From NCBI RefSeq assembly GCF_001558695.1, contig NZ_LNTU01000034.1:62001-126000 (forward strand): a stretch of DNA of 64,000 nt, read 5' to 3'. Under the pieces are notes generated by a model. It was not told the origin of the DNA. It did no database searches and saw only the letters and a program-made list of their open reading frames with translations. Below, one piece after another: positions 8,811 through 18,345 of this stretch. Position 1 is the stretch's first letter. Each line of letters begins with the position of its first letter. The DNA comes from Paramesorhizobium deserti (lineage in GTDB: Bacteria > Pseudomonadota > Alphaproteobacteria > Rhizobiales > Rhizobiaceae). A program made the translations under genes and the position numbers.

Positions 8811-8947
8811 TGACAAATCTGCCCTGACGCAAAATTTTTTAGATACTGAACAAAGCGCCCCAAATCATCTACAAGAGTTGAACAATGCCAGCCCTGCCGG
8901 CAAGGCGGGACAGACGGAATTCGAACTGGGGAAGAGGACCGCTGATT

Positions 8948-9847
8948 ATGGATACGCTCACCCGTATGCGCGCCTTCATCGATGTCGTCGAGGCCGAAGG
9001 TTTTTCGGCGGCGGCGCGCAAGATCGGCCGGTCCAAGGCGCTTCTCTCCAAATATGTGCGCGAATTGGAAGATGATCTCGGCGTCCTGCTGCTCAACCGC
9101 ACGACACGGCAATTTTCCATGACCGAGGCCGGGCATACCTATTATCAGCGCGCCTCGGAGATCATCCGTGACATCGACTCCTTGCAGGATTCGATCAGCG
9201 AGACGAGTGGCGATGCACGGGGCCGCATCAAGCTTTCCGCGCCGCGCACCTTCGCCGATGCGCCGATCGGCCAGTCACTGATCGATTTCTGCGTCGAACA
9301 TCCGGAGATCATCCTCGATATCCGTCTCGACGATCGCTTTGTCGATTTGGTGGAAGAAGGATTCGATCTGGCGATCCGCATCACCCGGCTGCAGGATTCC
9401 TCGCTCATTGCCCGGCGCCTGACCGCATTTCACCTCGCATTATGCGCCTCGCCCGAACTCATCGCCAAAGTCGGAATGCCGGAAAGGCCGGAAGGCCTGC
9501 ACGACCGGCCCTGCATCGTCGACACCAATGGCCGGTCGCGCAACAATTGGCATTTCCGCAACACCGACGGATCGCTGCTCACCGTTCCCGTCAGCGGCCC
9601 GATCGAGGTCAATTCTCCGCTGGCAACCATGGCGGCGGCGGTCAAGGGGCTTGGCTTCTGCATTCTTCCGCGCTTCATCGCCGAGCCCGAGCTTGCAAGC
9701 GGCAGGCTGGTCGCGGGCCTGGACGAATTCACCATCAAGGACGGCGGCATCTATGCCGTCTATCCGCATCGCAGATATTTGCCAGCCAAGGTGCGCGTCC
9801 TCGTGGACTATCTCGCGAAATGGTTCAAGGAGCGGGACCATGTGTAG
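8948..9847 (+). CDS. LysR-family transcriptional regulator
   Basis: The 299-residue protein has an N-terminal winged helix (residues about 5-60, with FSAAARKIGRSKALLSKYV) and a C-terminal periplasmic-binding-like effector domain. It resembles the CrgA/DsdC-like group of LysR regulators. I chose ATG 8948, which has AGAGGA upstream, over an in-frame ATG at 8885. The gene is divergent from ornithine decarboxylase, and LysR proteins often control the divergent neighbour, so control of odc is a fair guess. The effector is unknown. Confidence 0.9.
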   Translation: MDTLTRMRAFIDVVEAEGFSAAARKIGRSKALLSKYVRELEDDLGVLLLNRTTRQFSMTEAGHTYYQRASEIIRDIDSLQDSISETSGDARGRIKLSAPRTFADAPIGQSLIDFCVEHPEIILDIRLDDRFVDLVEEGFDLAIRITRLQDSSLIARRLTAFHLALCASPELIAKVGMPERPEGLHDRPCIVDTNGRSRNNWHFRNTDGSLLTVPVSGPIEVNSPLATMAAAVKGLGFCILPRFIAEPELASGRLVAGLDEFTIKDGGIYAVYPHRRYLPAKVRVLVDYLAKWFKERDHV

Positions 9848-9927
9848 CAGCCTCCTCTTTATATGCCGCCTGTCCCACTTTCGCCAAGTTCACCAATTGA
9901 ATTGCCGGGAATCATAAGGAATCAATC

Positions 9928-10617
9928 ATGCCTCAGAATGAGGATCGCCCGACGAAGCGCCAATCCAGGCGAGCGGTGGCACTGGCGTTTGCAGCCGGGG
10001 CGGCGGCGTCATTGCCCTCGGCCGCCGACGCTCACCCGCATGTCTTCGCCGATGCGCGGCTCGAAGTCACCGTCGCGCCGGACGGAACAGTGGAGAAGCT
10101 CGCCCATGTCTGGCGCTTCGACGATGTCTTCTCCTCGACCGTGCTGATGGAATTCGACAAGAACGGCGATCTGAAGCTCGACCAGAGCGAACTGGATACG
10201 CTGAGCCAGACGATCAACGAATCCATTGCCGAGTACAAATATTTCCAAACCGTCCTTTCCGATGGAAAGGACGTGGCCATGGCGAAGCCGGCGCATCTCA
10301 TTGCCGATTTTCCCGATAATCAGTTGCTGATCATCTTCGAATCCAAGCCGGAAGAACCCTTGAAGCTCGATCACAAGGTGAGCTTCGGTGTCTATGATCC
10401 GACCTTTTATACTGCGATCGACTACGCAAACGACACGGACATGCATATCACCGGTCTGCCGAAGGTCTGCTCGTCCAAGGTCGTGCGTCCCGATCCCGAC
10501 GAGGCGATCGCCGCCAATCAGGGGACCCTGACCGACGCCTTCTTCAACGACCCGACCGGCAATGACATGTCGAAGATCTTCGCCACCCGTCTCGAAATCA
10601 TCTGCGGACAAAGCTGA
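9928..10617 (+). CDS. DUF1007 family exported protein, partner of metal transporter
   Basis: This 229-residue protein has a charged twin-arginine-like N terminus (KRQSRR) followed by a hydrophobic stretch ending at SAADA, so it is probably exported. The mature part begins AHPHVFADARLEV, the hallmark of the DUF1007 family. The family is usually encoded next to NicO-type nickel/cobalt transporters, and the next gene here, 31 bp downstream, is one. I infer a periplasmic accessory role in metal transport. The biochemical function is not established. Confidence 0.85.
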   Translation: MPQNEDRPTKRQSRRAVALAFAAGAAASLPSAADAHPHVFADARLEVTVAPDGTVEKLAHVWRFDDVFSSTVLMEFDKNGDLKLDQSELDTLSQTINESIAEYKYFQTVLSDGKDVAMAKPAHLIADFPDNQLLIIFESKPEEPLKLDHKVSFGVYDPTFYTAIDYANDTDMHITGLPKVCSSKVVRPDPDEAIAANQGTLTDAFFNDPTGNDMSKIFATRLEIICGQS

Positions 10618-10648
10618 GCGAACCGACATCGTAAGTGGGGGACGACAC

Positions 10649-11761
10649 ATGAAAAAGCCGATCTTCCTGGCAAGTCTGATCGCCGGCTTGCTGTTTGCCG
10701 GCCAAGCTTGGTCGCAATCCTCGCTCGGTATCGGCGCCAATGAAGTAGGCATGAAGCCGGTCGGCCCGTTTGCCCATGTCATCCAGTGGATCGCGACCGA
10801 GCAGCGCAATTTCTATCTGGCCATGACCAATGCGCTGAAGGCCATGCGCGAGGATCCGTGGCAGGCCGCCATTCTGGTCGGGCTGTCCTTCGTCTACGGC
10901 ATCTTTCACGCCGCAGGACCGGGCCACGGCAAGGCGGTCATTTCCTCCTACATGATCGCCAACGAGACGGCGCTGAAGCGCGGCATTTTTCTCTCCTTCA
11001 TCTCCTCCGTTCTGCAGGCGGTTTCGGCGATCGTCGTCGTCGGCCTTGCCTGGCTGGTGCTGCGCGGCACCAGCGTCTCGATGAAGGACACTGCGCGCTA
11101 TATGGAACTGGCGAGCTACGCCCTGGTCATTGTCTTCGGCCTGTGGCTGCTCTGGCGCAAGGTGCCGCTCCTCTTCGGCGTGCGGCGGAAGACAGCCGAC
11201 ACACAGCCGGAACTCGCAACGGCCAACCTTGCTTTCACTGCGGCAAGCCCGGCAGGCGCCGCCTGGGAAGGCTCCGTTTCGCAAACTGCACGCATGCAGA
11301 TGCAGGGCCGCACCGCCCGCCTCAATTACGATACCACCCGACCGGGGCGCGCCGTGTTTGATCACAGCTTTATCGGCACTGGCGAGGTCTGCGATGCCTG
11401 CGGCAACGCCCATATGCCTGATCCCTCCCGGCTTTCCGGTGCGTTCGACTGGAAAATGGCGTGGTCCGCCATCATGGCGGTCGGCCTTCGCCCTTGCTCG
11501 GGGGCGCTGATCGTGCTCACCTTCGCGCTGCTGAACGGCCTCATTCTCGGCGGCGTACTTTCCGTATTCGCCATGGCGCTTGGGACTTTCATCACCGTCG
11601 CGATACTTGCCACACTTGCGGTGACGGCAAAGAACGTCGCATTGAAATTCACCAACAGCGGCGCCATGTCGCTCCGGCTTCAGGCGGTCATCGAGATCGG
11701 AGCAGCCCTCTTCATCGTCCTTGTCGGCCTGCTGCTTTTCACGGCTGCCCTGTCGATCTGA
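10649..11761 (+). CDS. NicO-family nickel/cobalt transporter (RcnA-like)
   Basis: The 370-residue inner-membrane protein contains the NicO signature HAAGPGHGKAV near residue 90 and a second signature around GLRPCSGALIVL in its C-terminal half. About six hydrophobic segments and an N-terminal signal-like helix are visible. ATG 10649 follows GTGGGGGA. The central loop (about residues 175-265) is hydrophilic and holds a CDACGNAH segment that could bind metal. It is co-directional with the DUF1007 gene. The neighbouring CDF exporter suggests nickel or cobalt homeostasis. Whether it imports or exports cannot be told from sequence. Confidence 0.85.
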   Translation: MKKPIFLASLIAGLLFAGQAWSQSSLGIGANEVGMKPVGPFAHVIQWIATEQRNFYLAMTNALKAMREDPWQAAILVGLSFVYGIFHAAGPGHGKAVISSYMIANETALKRGIFLSFISSVLQAVSAIVVVGLAWLVLRGTSVSMKDTARYMELASYALVIVFGLWLLWRKVPLLFGVRRKTADTQPELATANLAFTAASPAGAAWEGSVSQTARMQMQGRTARLNYDTTRPGRAVFDHSFIGTGEVCDACGNAHMPDPSRLSGAFDWKMAWSAIMAVGLRPCSGALIVLTFALLNGLILGGVLSVFAMALGTFITVAILATLAVTAKNVALKFTNSGAMSLRLQAVIEIGAALFIVLVGLLLFTAALSI

Positions 11762-11773
11762 CCGGAACGATCG

Positions 11774-11986
11774 TCAATCCTTGCGCCGCTGCTGGCGCGC
11801 GCGCAGCCAGAACACGCCGAAAAAGGCCAGCACGAAAAGAACGGCAAAGACACCCGCCAAGGCTGGCGACTCGGCACCCAGCGCCAGCATTATACGCGGC
11901 ATCAAAATCCAGAGAATGCCGAAGCCGAGAAGGATGGCCAGAGCGGCAATCACCGCGCTACGCGTTTTTGGATCCTGCAACACCAT
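11774..11986 (-). CDS. Small two-helix membrane protein, unknown function
   Basis: The 70-residue product begins MVLQDPKTRSAV and has two hydrophobic helices (about residues 10-32 and 40-60) and a basic C terminus, ARQQRRKD. Its start lies inside the last 29 bp of the upstream CDF exporter gene, so translation is probably coupled. AAAGAGG stands close to the ATG. I do not recognise the family. A longer in-frame start upstream would overlap the CDF gene far more and is less likely. Confidence 0.55.
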   Translation of the reverse strand: MVLQDPKTRSAVIAALAILLGFGILWILMPRIMLALGAESPALAGVFAVLFVLAFFGVFWLRARQQRRKD

Positions 11987-12986
11987 GCCTCTTTGTGTGT
12001 GAATGACTATGTTCGGCGGATTTTGCGGCCGCGCCGCAATCATGATTTCCATGTCCGTCGGCACATGGACCGCATTCGGTTTCGACGGTGACATGGGTGA
12101 TTCCATGGGCTGAGGCAAGCCTTTGCTTGACCAGCATGGTTACTCTCGACGCATCGCCCTGATCCGCGATGCGCGCATGCAATGTCGCAAGATTGCTTTT
12201 TCCGTCGAGCGACCAGACATGCACGTGATGGATATTGTCCACGCCCGGCACTGACTTTTCGAGATCGCGTGCAATATCATCGCGGTCGAGCACATCAGGA
12301 GCGCCCTCCAGCAACACCCGCCCCGCATCGCGCGTCAGCCGCCACGCGCTTGCAAACAGCATCACCGCCACCAGCGCCGAGAGGATCGGATCGATCGGAT
12401 ACCAGCCGGTGAGAAGGATGATGAGCGCCGCGGCGATCGCAGCGACGGAACCGAGCAGATCGCCCAGCACATGCAGGATGGCGCCGCGCATGTTGAGGTT
12501 TTCCCGGTCGCCGCCATGCAGGACGAAAAAGGCGGCTATATTGACCGCAAGCCCCGCTACACCAACCGCAAGCATCGGCCCGCCGAGCACGGCTGAAGGC
12601 TGCTGGAACCGCTCCCACGCCTCATAGACGATCCACGCGCCGACGACGAATATGGCAAGGCCGTTCGTATAGGCGACCAGCGTCTTCACCCGGCCGAAGC
12701 CATAAGTGTGCCGGTTCGTCGCGGGGCGCTCCGCCAGATGGAAAGCGTACCAGGCAAGCCCGAGCGATACGGAATCGGTCAGCATATGCCCCGCATCCGC
12801 CAGAAGCGCCAGCGAACCGGTCAGCAGCCCGCCCAGCGCTTCCACCACCATGAAACCGGCTGTCAGAACGGCGGCAACGAGCACCCGCCGCTTGTCGAGG
12901 CTGCCATAATCATGATCATGATCATGCCCATGCCCATGATGCTCCTGGCCATGGGAGTGATCATCGTGGGAATGCTCGTGTGCCAT
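11958..12986 (-). CDS. Cation diffusion facilitator metal exporter (DmeF/CzcD type)
   Basis: This 342-residue CDF protein has six predicted transmembrane helices. The two metal-site motifs are HMLTD in helix 2 and HVLGD in helix 5. It has histidine-rich tails at both ends: HSHDDHSHGQEHHGHGHDHD near the N terminus and an HSHSH cluster near the C terminus. The C-terminal cytoplasmic domain (about 210-300) is the usual CDF dimerisation domain. It should export Co, Zn, Ni or Cd using the proton gradient. It is convergent with the NicO transporter and probably translationally coupled to a small downstream membrane protein. Confidence 0.92.
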   Translation of the reverse strand: MAHEHSHDDHSHGQEHHGHGHDHDHDYGSLDKRRVLVAAVLTAGFMVVEALGGLLTGSLALLADAGHMLTDSVSLGLAWYAFHLAERPATNRHTYGFGRVKTLVAYTNGLAIFVVGAWIVYEAWERFQQPSAVLGGPMLAVGVAGLAVNIAAFFVLHGGDRENLNMRGAILHVLGDLLGSVAAIAAALIILLTGWYPIDPILSALVAVMLFASAWRLTRDAGRVLLEGAPDVLDRDDIARDLEKSVPGVDNIHHVHVWSLDGKSNLATLHARIADQGDASRVTMLVKQRLASAHGITHVTVETECGPCADGHGNHDCGAAAKSAEHSHSHTKRHGVAGSKNA

Positions 12987-12999
12987 CGCGACCCTTGCC

Positions 13000-13683
13000 T
13001 CAGTTTGACGGTTCGCCGCGCAGATCTACCAATCTTTTCCTCTGCTTGCCGTCCGCATCGAAATTATCCGGTGCGAGCCATTTTTCATAGGCCTGTCTCA
13101 ATGCGGGCCATTCACCATCGGTAATGGAGAACCATGCCGTATCGCGATTTTTGCCCTTCACCACCAGATGCTGACGGAAAACACCTTCGAACTGGAAGCC
13201 GAAGCGCTGCGCCGCTCTTTTCGACGGCTCGTTCTCATTGTTGCATTTCCACTCGTAACGTCGATAGCCGAGCTCGTCGAAGACCAGGCGGGCAAACAGG
13301 AACTGCGCCTCGGTCGCCGCCGGCTTGCGCGCGATGAGCGGCCCCCAATAGATATTGCCGATCTCGATGACGCCATGCGTGGGATCGATGCGCATCAGCG
13401 CCTGACGGCCTGCCACCTTGCCGGTCGCTTTGTCGATGACTGCGAAGAACAGGGGATCGGCACTGGCTTCCGCTTTCTCCAGCCATGGCTGAAGCGCTGC
13501 ACGGTCGGCGGGTGCCTCTTCGAAGAGCCAGGTGAAACGCTCACCCGCACCTTGCACGGACGAGGCTTCGAAGACCCCATCGCCGTGCTTTGCCGCATTG
13601 AGCGGCTCAAGGCGGACATAAGCCCCTTCAAGCACCTTGCGCTGGGGAACGGGACGCGCGGTCCAGTGTTTCAGATCCTTCAT
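13000..13683 (-). CDS. GNAT acetyltransferase, RimJ/RimL type
   Basis: The 227-residue protein has the RimJ/RimL-type GNAT layout, with VRLEPLNAAKHGD at the start of the fold, IGNIYWGPLI, and the late NENEPSKRAAQRFGF helix characteristic of this group. ATG 13683 is preceded by GGAGGACAG. It lies only 13 bp upstream of the CDF gene on the same strand, so co-transcription is possible. Members acetylate protein N termini or small molecules, and the target here is unknown. Confidence 0.87.
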   Translation of the reverse strand: MKDLKHWTARPVPQRKVLEGAYVRLEPLNAAKHGDGVFEASSVQGAGERFTWLFEEAPADRAALQPWLEKAEASADPLFFAVIDKATGKVAGRQALMRIDPTHGVIEIGNIYWGPLIARKPAATEAQFLFARLVFDELGYRRYEWKCNNENEPSKRAAQRFGFQFEGVFRQHLVVKGKNRDTAWFSITDGEWPALRQAYEKWLAPDNFDADGKQRKRLVDLRGEPSN

Positions 13684-13769
13684 TCTGTCCTCCGGTCGTT
13701 TCGCGCGCCACAGGAGCACAAATCAAGAAAAACCGGAACGGGTGAAAAGACCGGGCGGAAAATAATTTC

Positions 13770-14855
13770 TCAGTCTTTCCCACGGCGCATCGAACTGCGG
13801 TCGACGGAAACCGCCTTGACCAGGGCGAAGACGTTGTCGCCTGGCTTCAACTCGAGATCGGCGACCGATTTCCGCGTCAGCCTGGCCCGCAGCTTCTGTG
13901 CTGCGAAGGAGAGTTCCATCTCCGCGAAGGTCCCCTCCCTGCCGTTGATCGTCACGATCTGCACCGGCAGAACGTTGCGGATACTGATCGCCTCCGGCGC
14001 CTGGCGGGCAAGCGACACGTCGCGGGCGCGAACGCGCAAGCGCACCTGCATGCCCGGGCGTAACGCCTCGTCGACGATCTGGAAGGTTTCGCCGCCAAGA
14101 TCGATGAAGGTCACCCCATATTGGGGGTCCCGGCCGATCACATAACCCTCGATAAGCGTGCCGGCGTCCTCGCCGGTGCCGTCCATATTCGCGAAGACCT
14201 CCGCCACCGGGCCGCTCGCCGTGACTTCGCCCTTCGACAGCAGGACGAGCGTATCGGCAAGCCGCGCCACCTCGTCGATCTCGTGGCTGACATAGACGAT
14301 CGGAAGGCCGCTCTCGTCGCGCAGGCGCTCCAGATAAGGGAGTATCTCCTGCCGTCTCGCGTGATCGAGCGACGAAAGCGGCTCGTCGAGCAGCAACAGG
14401 GCCGGATTGGAAAGGAGCGCCCGCCCGATGGCGACACGCTGCCGCTCGCCGCCTGAAAGCGTGGCGGGTCGTCGATCGAGAAGCGCGGCAAGCCCGAGAA
14501 GATCGGCCACCTCGGCGAAAGGTTTTCCTGCATTCCGCCGCCCCGCCCAGAGCGCATAGGTCAGATTGTGTTTGACGGAGAGATGTGGGAAGAGCCGCGC
14601 ATCCTGGAAGACATAGCCGATATGCCGCTTCTCCGGCGGCAGGTTGATGCCGGTCTCGCTGTCGAAAAGCACGCGATCGCCGATCGCGATGCGGCCCCGT
14701 TCCGGCGAAAGCGTGCCGGCGATCATCTTCAGAAGCGTCGTCTTGCCGGCGCCGGAGTGGCCGAACAGGGCGGTGACGCCTGGCGCCGCAGCAAAATCGG
14801 CACTAACGGCAAAGGCCCCGCTCCGGCCAGCGATGGAAACCACGAGCTTGCTCAT
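13770..14855 (-). CDS. modC: Molybdate ABC transporter ATP-binding protein
   Basis: The 361-residue ATPase has Walker A GHSGAGKTT near residue 35, the signature LSGGERQRVAIGRAL, Walker B LLLLDEPLSSLD, and an extra C-terminal domain from about 290 in the position of the ModC TOBE/Mop molybdate-binding domain. Its ATG overlaps the modB stop as ATGA. It energises molybdate uptake with ModB and ModA. Molybdenum is needed by enzymes such as nitrate reductase, which is relevant given the nos genes elsewhere in the window. Confidence 0.95.
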   Translation of the reverse strand: MSKLVVSIAGRSGAFAVSADFAAAPGVTALFGHSGAGKTTLLKMIAGTLSPERGRIAIGDRVLFDSETGINLPPEKRHIGYVFQDARLFPHLSVKHNLTYALWAGRRNAGKPFAEVADLLGLAALLDRRPATLSGGERQRVAIGRALLSNPALLLLDEPLSSLDHARRQEILPYLERLRDESGLPIVYVSHEIDEVARLADTLVLLSKGEVTASGPVAEVFANMDGTGEDAGTLIEGYVIGRDPQYGVTFIDLGGETFQIVDEALRPGMQVRLRVRARDVSLARQAPEAISIRNVLPVQIVTINGREGTFAEMELSFAAQKLRARLTRKSVADLELKPGDNVFALVKAVSVDRSSMRRGKD

Positions 14856-15559
14856 TCCGGTCGCCTCGCATCGAACCGGCGCTGCAGCCATTCCGAGAAA
14901 ATGACCGCTGCGATCGAGAGAAAGGCGGAGACGAGGATAAGTTTCAGCGCGGCGCTATCGCCGGCAGGCGTCTGCAGAAGGGAATAAATGGCGAGCGAAA
15001 GCGTCTGGGTTTCGCCAGGGATGTTGGAGACGAAGGTGATCGTCGCACCGAACTCGCCGAGTGCCTTAGCAAAGCCCAGCACCGCGCCCGCGATGATGCC
15101 GGGAAAAAGCAAGGGCAGCGTCACGGTCAGGAAAGCGACGACACGCCCCGCGCCGAGCGTCCGCGCCGCCTCTTCAAGGCCGCGATCGATATTCTCGATC
15201 GAAAGGCGCATCGGCCGCACCAGGAGCGGAAAAGCCATGACGCCTGCGGCAAGCGCCGCGCCGGTCCAGCGAAAGGCGAAGATGACGCCGAACCACTCAT
15301 TGAGCGGTGCGCCGAGCGCCCCGCGCGTACCGAACCACCGAAGCAGCAGATAACCCGTCACCACCGGCGGCAGGACCAGCGGCATGGTGATAACGGCCTG
15401 CAGCAGGCTCTTGCCGGGAAAGGAATGGCGCGCCAGCACCCAGGCCATGGCAAAGGCGAGCGGCAGCGCGAAAAGGATCGCGACGAGCGCAACCCTCAGC
15501 GATAACAGAATGATGCCCCAATCGGCTTCCGCCAGGCCGAACATGCCGGTTCCCGTCAA
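14852..15559 (-). CDS. modB: Molybdate ABC transporter permease
   Basis: This 235-residue inner-membrane permease has about five hydrophobic helices. The cytoplasmic EAA loop reads LEEAARTLGAGRVVAFLTVTL. It overlaps modA by four bases on one side and modC by four on the other, which shows a tightly coupled modABC operon. It forms the translocation channel for molybdate. The length matches ModB. Confidence 0.95.
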   Translation of the reverse strand: MTGTGMFGLAEADWGIILLSLRVALVAILFALPLAFAMAWVLARHSFPGKSLLQAVITMPLVLPPVVTGYLLLRWFGTRGALGAPLNEWFGVIFAFRWTGAALAAGVMAFPLLVRPMRLSIENIDRGLEEAARTLGAGRVVAFLTVTLPLLFPGIIAGAVLGFAKALGEFGATITFVSNIPGETQTLSLAIYSLLQTPAGDSAALKLILVSAFLSIAAVIFSEWLQRRFDARRPE

Positions 15560-16308
15560 CTGCCGGCCTCCGCGGCGGACACGAACCCCTTCGCCCGGAC
15601 GATCGCCTGCCCGGCATCGCTCGACAGGAAATCGAGGAAAGCCTTCGCCTCCGCCGAGGGCTTGCCCACCAGGGCCGCCGGATAGAGGATCGGCTTATGG
15701 CTGGATGCCGGAAAACGGTAGGCTTCCTCGAGACCCTGCGCGGCCGCCAGGTCAGATGCATAGACGATCGCCGCGTTCACCTCACCGCGGCTGACATATT
15801 GCAACGCCACCCGGACATTTTCGGCAAAAACTGCATTCTTCTCGACTTCGCTCCAAAAACCGAGCGTTTCCAACGCCGCTTTGCCGTATTTTCCGGCTGG
15901 AACATTGGAAGGATCGCCCATAGCGAACCGTTCTGTCGCGAGAATGTCAGGCATTTTGCCCATTTCTCCAGGCTGCGTCCCGACAACGAGCGCATTACCG
16001 GCGATGATCCGCCGCGAGGGAACTGAAATCAGCTTGCGCTCCTGAAGATAGTTCATCCAGTCTTCATCGGCTGAAATGAAGATCGAGGCGGGCGCACCGG
16101 CCTCGATCTGCTTGGCGAGCACCGACGAAGCGGCAAATGAAGCCGTCACCTCTGCTCCCTGTGCCGCCTTGAACTGCTTTGCTGCCTCTTCGATCACGTC
16201 CTTCATGCTGGCGGCGGCGAACACCGTCACCTTGTCGCCGGCATGCGCACCCGCGCTGATCCCGAGACTGAATGCTAGCAAAAGAAAAAGAAAGAGCTTT
16301 TTCATCAT
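15556..16308 (-). CDS. modA: Molybdate-binding periplasmic protein
   Basis: The 250-residue protein has a cleavable signal peptide (MMKKLFLFLLLAFSLG to AHAG) and begins its mature part with VTVFAAASMKDVIEE, characteristic of ModA. EVNAAIVYASDLAA is the second lobe signature. Two adjacent ATG codons are possible starts, with AGGA upstream. It delivers molybdate to ModBC. I found no clear ModE operator in the 216 bp upstream. Confidence 0.95.
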   Translation of the reverse strand: MMKKLFLFLLLAFSLGISAGAHAGDKVTVFAAASMKDVIEEAAKQFKAAQGAEVTASFAASSVLAKQIEAGAPASIFISADEDWMNYLQERKLISVPSRRIIAGNALVVGTQPGEMGKMPDILATERFAMGDPSNVPAGKYGKAALETLGFWSEVEKNAVFAENVRVALQYVSRGEVNAAIVYASDLAAAQGLEEAYRFPASSHKPILYPAALVGKPSAEAKAFLDFLSSDAGQAIVRAKGFVSAAEAGS

Positions 16309-16431
16309 TCCATCCTGTCCAACCGAACATACAAAACCCAGCCGAGAAATTCTCCCGGCGGCTTCGTTGATCTGATGGTGGGAATGATGATGACAAACGC
16401 GACCCGGTTGCCGTCAGACCCTTGACGCAAA

Positions 16432-16452
16432 GGCGGCCATCCACAAGCCGCC
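16432..16452. other. GGCGGC/GCCGCC hairpin between the DUF533 gene and modA
   Basis: A six-base inverted repeat (16432-16437 with 16447-16452) lies in the gap before modA. Read on the minus strand it is followed by TTTGCG, so it could be a weak terminator for the upstream DUF533 gene. The rest of 16309-16524 shows no gene. Confidence 0.3.
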
Positions 16453-16524
16453 CTTCTTCGAAGTCAATCTAGCGGGATGTTCCGCCTTTGGCCAGAGCCA
16501 AGGCGTCGCGGGGCGTGATCGAAC

Positions 16525-17226
16525 TCACACTTTCGCGTTCGAGACCGTCGCCTCGATATGGTCCACCAACGCGTCCGGCAGCCTCAAGCGCCCCGCCAAG
16601 AGGTCGAGATAGCCGCGCTCGGCGCGTGTCTCCGGCTCGATTGCAAGGCGTGAGGCCGTATAGAGCTCGATTTTCTGCGCCTCGGTTTTCGCCTCATTGA
16701 CCAGGGCATCGATATCGACAGGGGTGGCAAGCTCCTTCTGGATGAAATCCTGCGCCTCGGCGCTCATGCCGGCCTGCCCCATCCGCTCGGTGATCTTCGC
16801 CTTCTCGGTCTCATCGATATGACCGTCCGCTCGAGCTGCCGCGATCATCGCGCGTACCAGCACCAGCGCGAAATTCTCCTCGCCCTGCGGCGCAGTGGTG
16901 GGATTGAACGCGTCGCCTGCCGGCGGCGGCAGAAGCTCCGGCTCCGCCTTTGCGGCCGGCTGCTCCGGCGCCTTGCCGCTCTGATAATTCTGGTACGCCT
17001 TGTAGGCGAGCCCGGCAATGGCCGCGAGACCGCCCACCTTAACCGCCGATTTCGTGATCGAGCGCCCGGCCCCCGTGCCGAGCAGAACCGCGGCGATCGC
17101 GCCCGTTGCCAGCGGATTGTCCCTGGCGAGTTGCGTCACCTTGCCCACTCCGTCGCTGACGGTGGATTGCGAACCGGGCGCTTTGGAGCCCAGGAGATCA
17201 TCGAGCAGTTTCTTCGGATCGAGCAT
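16525..17226 (-). CDS. DUF533/TerB-like tellurite-resistance family protein
   Basis: The 233-residue protein starts MLDPKKLLDDLLG, has a hydrophobic, glycine-rich central segment (about 45-75), a proline-rich linker, and a C-terminal helical TerB-like domain with ADGHIDETEKAKI. This order matches the YebE/DUF533 family. ATG 17226 has AAGAGGAA upstream. The family's function is not settled; it is associated with the cell envelope. No operon partner is evident. Confidence 0.82.
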   Translation of the reverse strand: MLDPKKLLDDLLGSKAPGSQSTVSDGVGKVTQLARDNPLATGAIAAVLLGTGAGRSITKSAVKVGGLAAIAGLAYKAYQNYQSGKAPEQPAAKAEPELLPPPAGDAFNPTTAPQGEENFALVLVRAMIAAARADGHIDETEKAKITERMGQAGMSAEAQDFIQKELATPVDIDALVNEAKTEAQKIELYTASRLAIEPETRAERGYLDLLAGRLRLPDALVDHIEATVSNAKV

Positions 17227-17311
17227 TCGTGTTCCTCTTCTCAACCATTGGCCGACCATGGGGAGTTAGGAACGCAATTGCGCCGATACAATGAGGGCTG
17301 AAAAGAATTGG

Positions 17312-18229
17312 CTATTGCCCGATATGCCGCTTCTGCCCGCGTTGTTCCGCAAGCATCACCTGACGATGACGCTCCGCATAGCGGGCCCGATCCTCGTCGG
17401 TCCTCTCGTGATAGCAATGCGAGCAGGAGACGCCTTCCCGATAGTATTGCGAAAGGCGCTCTTCCGGCGTGATCGGATGGCGGCAGGCGCGGCAAAGCTC
17501 CGTCACGCCCTCCTGCAGGCCGTGACCGACTGAAACGCGCTCGTCGAAGACGAAGCATTCGCCGTCCCAGCGGCTTTCCTCCGGCGAGACCTCTTCAAGA
17601 TATTTGAGAATGCCGCCTTTCAGGTGATAAACCTCATCGAAGCCGAGCCCTTTGACAAAGGCGGTCGCCTTTTCGCAACGGATGCCCCCGGTGCAGAACA
17701 TGGCGATCTTCTTGCCTTCGAGCTGCTCGCGGTTCTGCTCCACCCAGACAGGGAACTCCCTGAACGTCTTCGTCTGCGGGTCGATCGCATCCCGGAACGT
17801 GCCGATCGCCACCTCGTAGTCGTTACGCGTATCGATCACCACCGTATCGGAACTGGAGATGAGGCCGTTCCAGTCCTTCGGCGCGACATAGGTCCCGACG
17901 CTTTTCAGGGGATCGATCTCCAGAACGCCCATCGTGACGATCTCTTTCTTGAGCTTCACCTTCATGCGGTGAAATGGCATCTCGCCCGCGTGGGAATATT
18001 TAAGTTCCAGGCCTTTCAGCTCCGGCTCGGCCTCGATCCGCGCGATCAGTTTTTCGATCGCCTCGGCGCTGCCCGCCACCGTTCCGTTGATGCCTTCGGC
18101 CGCAAGCAAGAGCGTCCCCTTGATGCCGAGGCTGCAGCAAAGCTCAGCCAGTGGCTCGCGCAGCGCCTCGTAATGCGGAAGACGCGCGAAACGGTAAAGG
18201 GCGGCGACGGTGAAAGATGTGTTGGTCAT
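17312..18229 (-). CDS. trhO: tRNA uridine(34) hydroxylase, rhodanese family (YceA/TrhO)
   Basis: This 305-residue protein has the TrhO order: an N-terminal ferredoxin-like domain (about 1-95), a rhodanese domain with DTRNDYE and the active-site loop [10 protein letters not shown], and a C-terminal cysteine-rich tail (CRAC and CSHCYHER). The family performs oxygen-dependent 5-hydroxylation of uridine 34 in certain tRNAs. The start has no close competitor. It is divergent from the muramidase gene. Confidence 0.93.
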   Translation of the reverse strand: MTNTSFTVAALYRFARLPHYEALREPLAELCCSLGIKGTLLLAAEGINGTVAGSAEAIEKLIARIEAEPELKGLELKYSHAGEMPFHRMKVKLKKEIVTMGVLEIDPLKSVGTYVAPKDWNGLISSSDTVVIDTRNDYEVAIGTFRDAIDPQTKTFREFPVWVEQNREQLEGKKIAMFCTGGIRCEKATAFVKGLGFDEVYHLKGGILKYLEEVSPEESRWDGECFVFDERVSVGHGLQEGVTELCRACRHPITPEERLSQYYREGVSCSHCYHERTDEDRARYAERHRQVMLAEQRGQKRHIGQ

Positions 18230-18345
18230 GACGGATCGACCTAATCCCGGCGCGCAGCGATTTCAAGGCATTCCCTCACGGTTTGTCCAACAGACGCAGA
18301 GCCGGGCGACAATCGTGGCAGGAGTCCAGATGAAAGGAAACTTGC

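Noticed and set aside
16309..16524. Possible ModE operator or molybdenum-cofactor riboswitch upstream of modA
   Set aside because: I looked for the TATAT-type ModE dyad and for a moco-like fold and saw neither; only a short GC hairpin is present.
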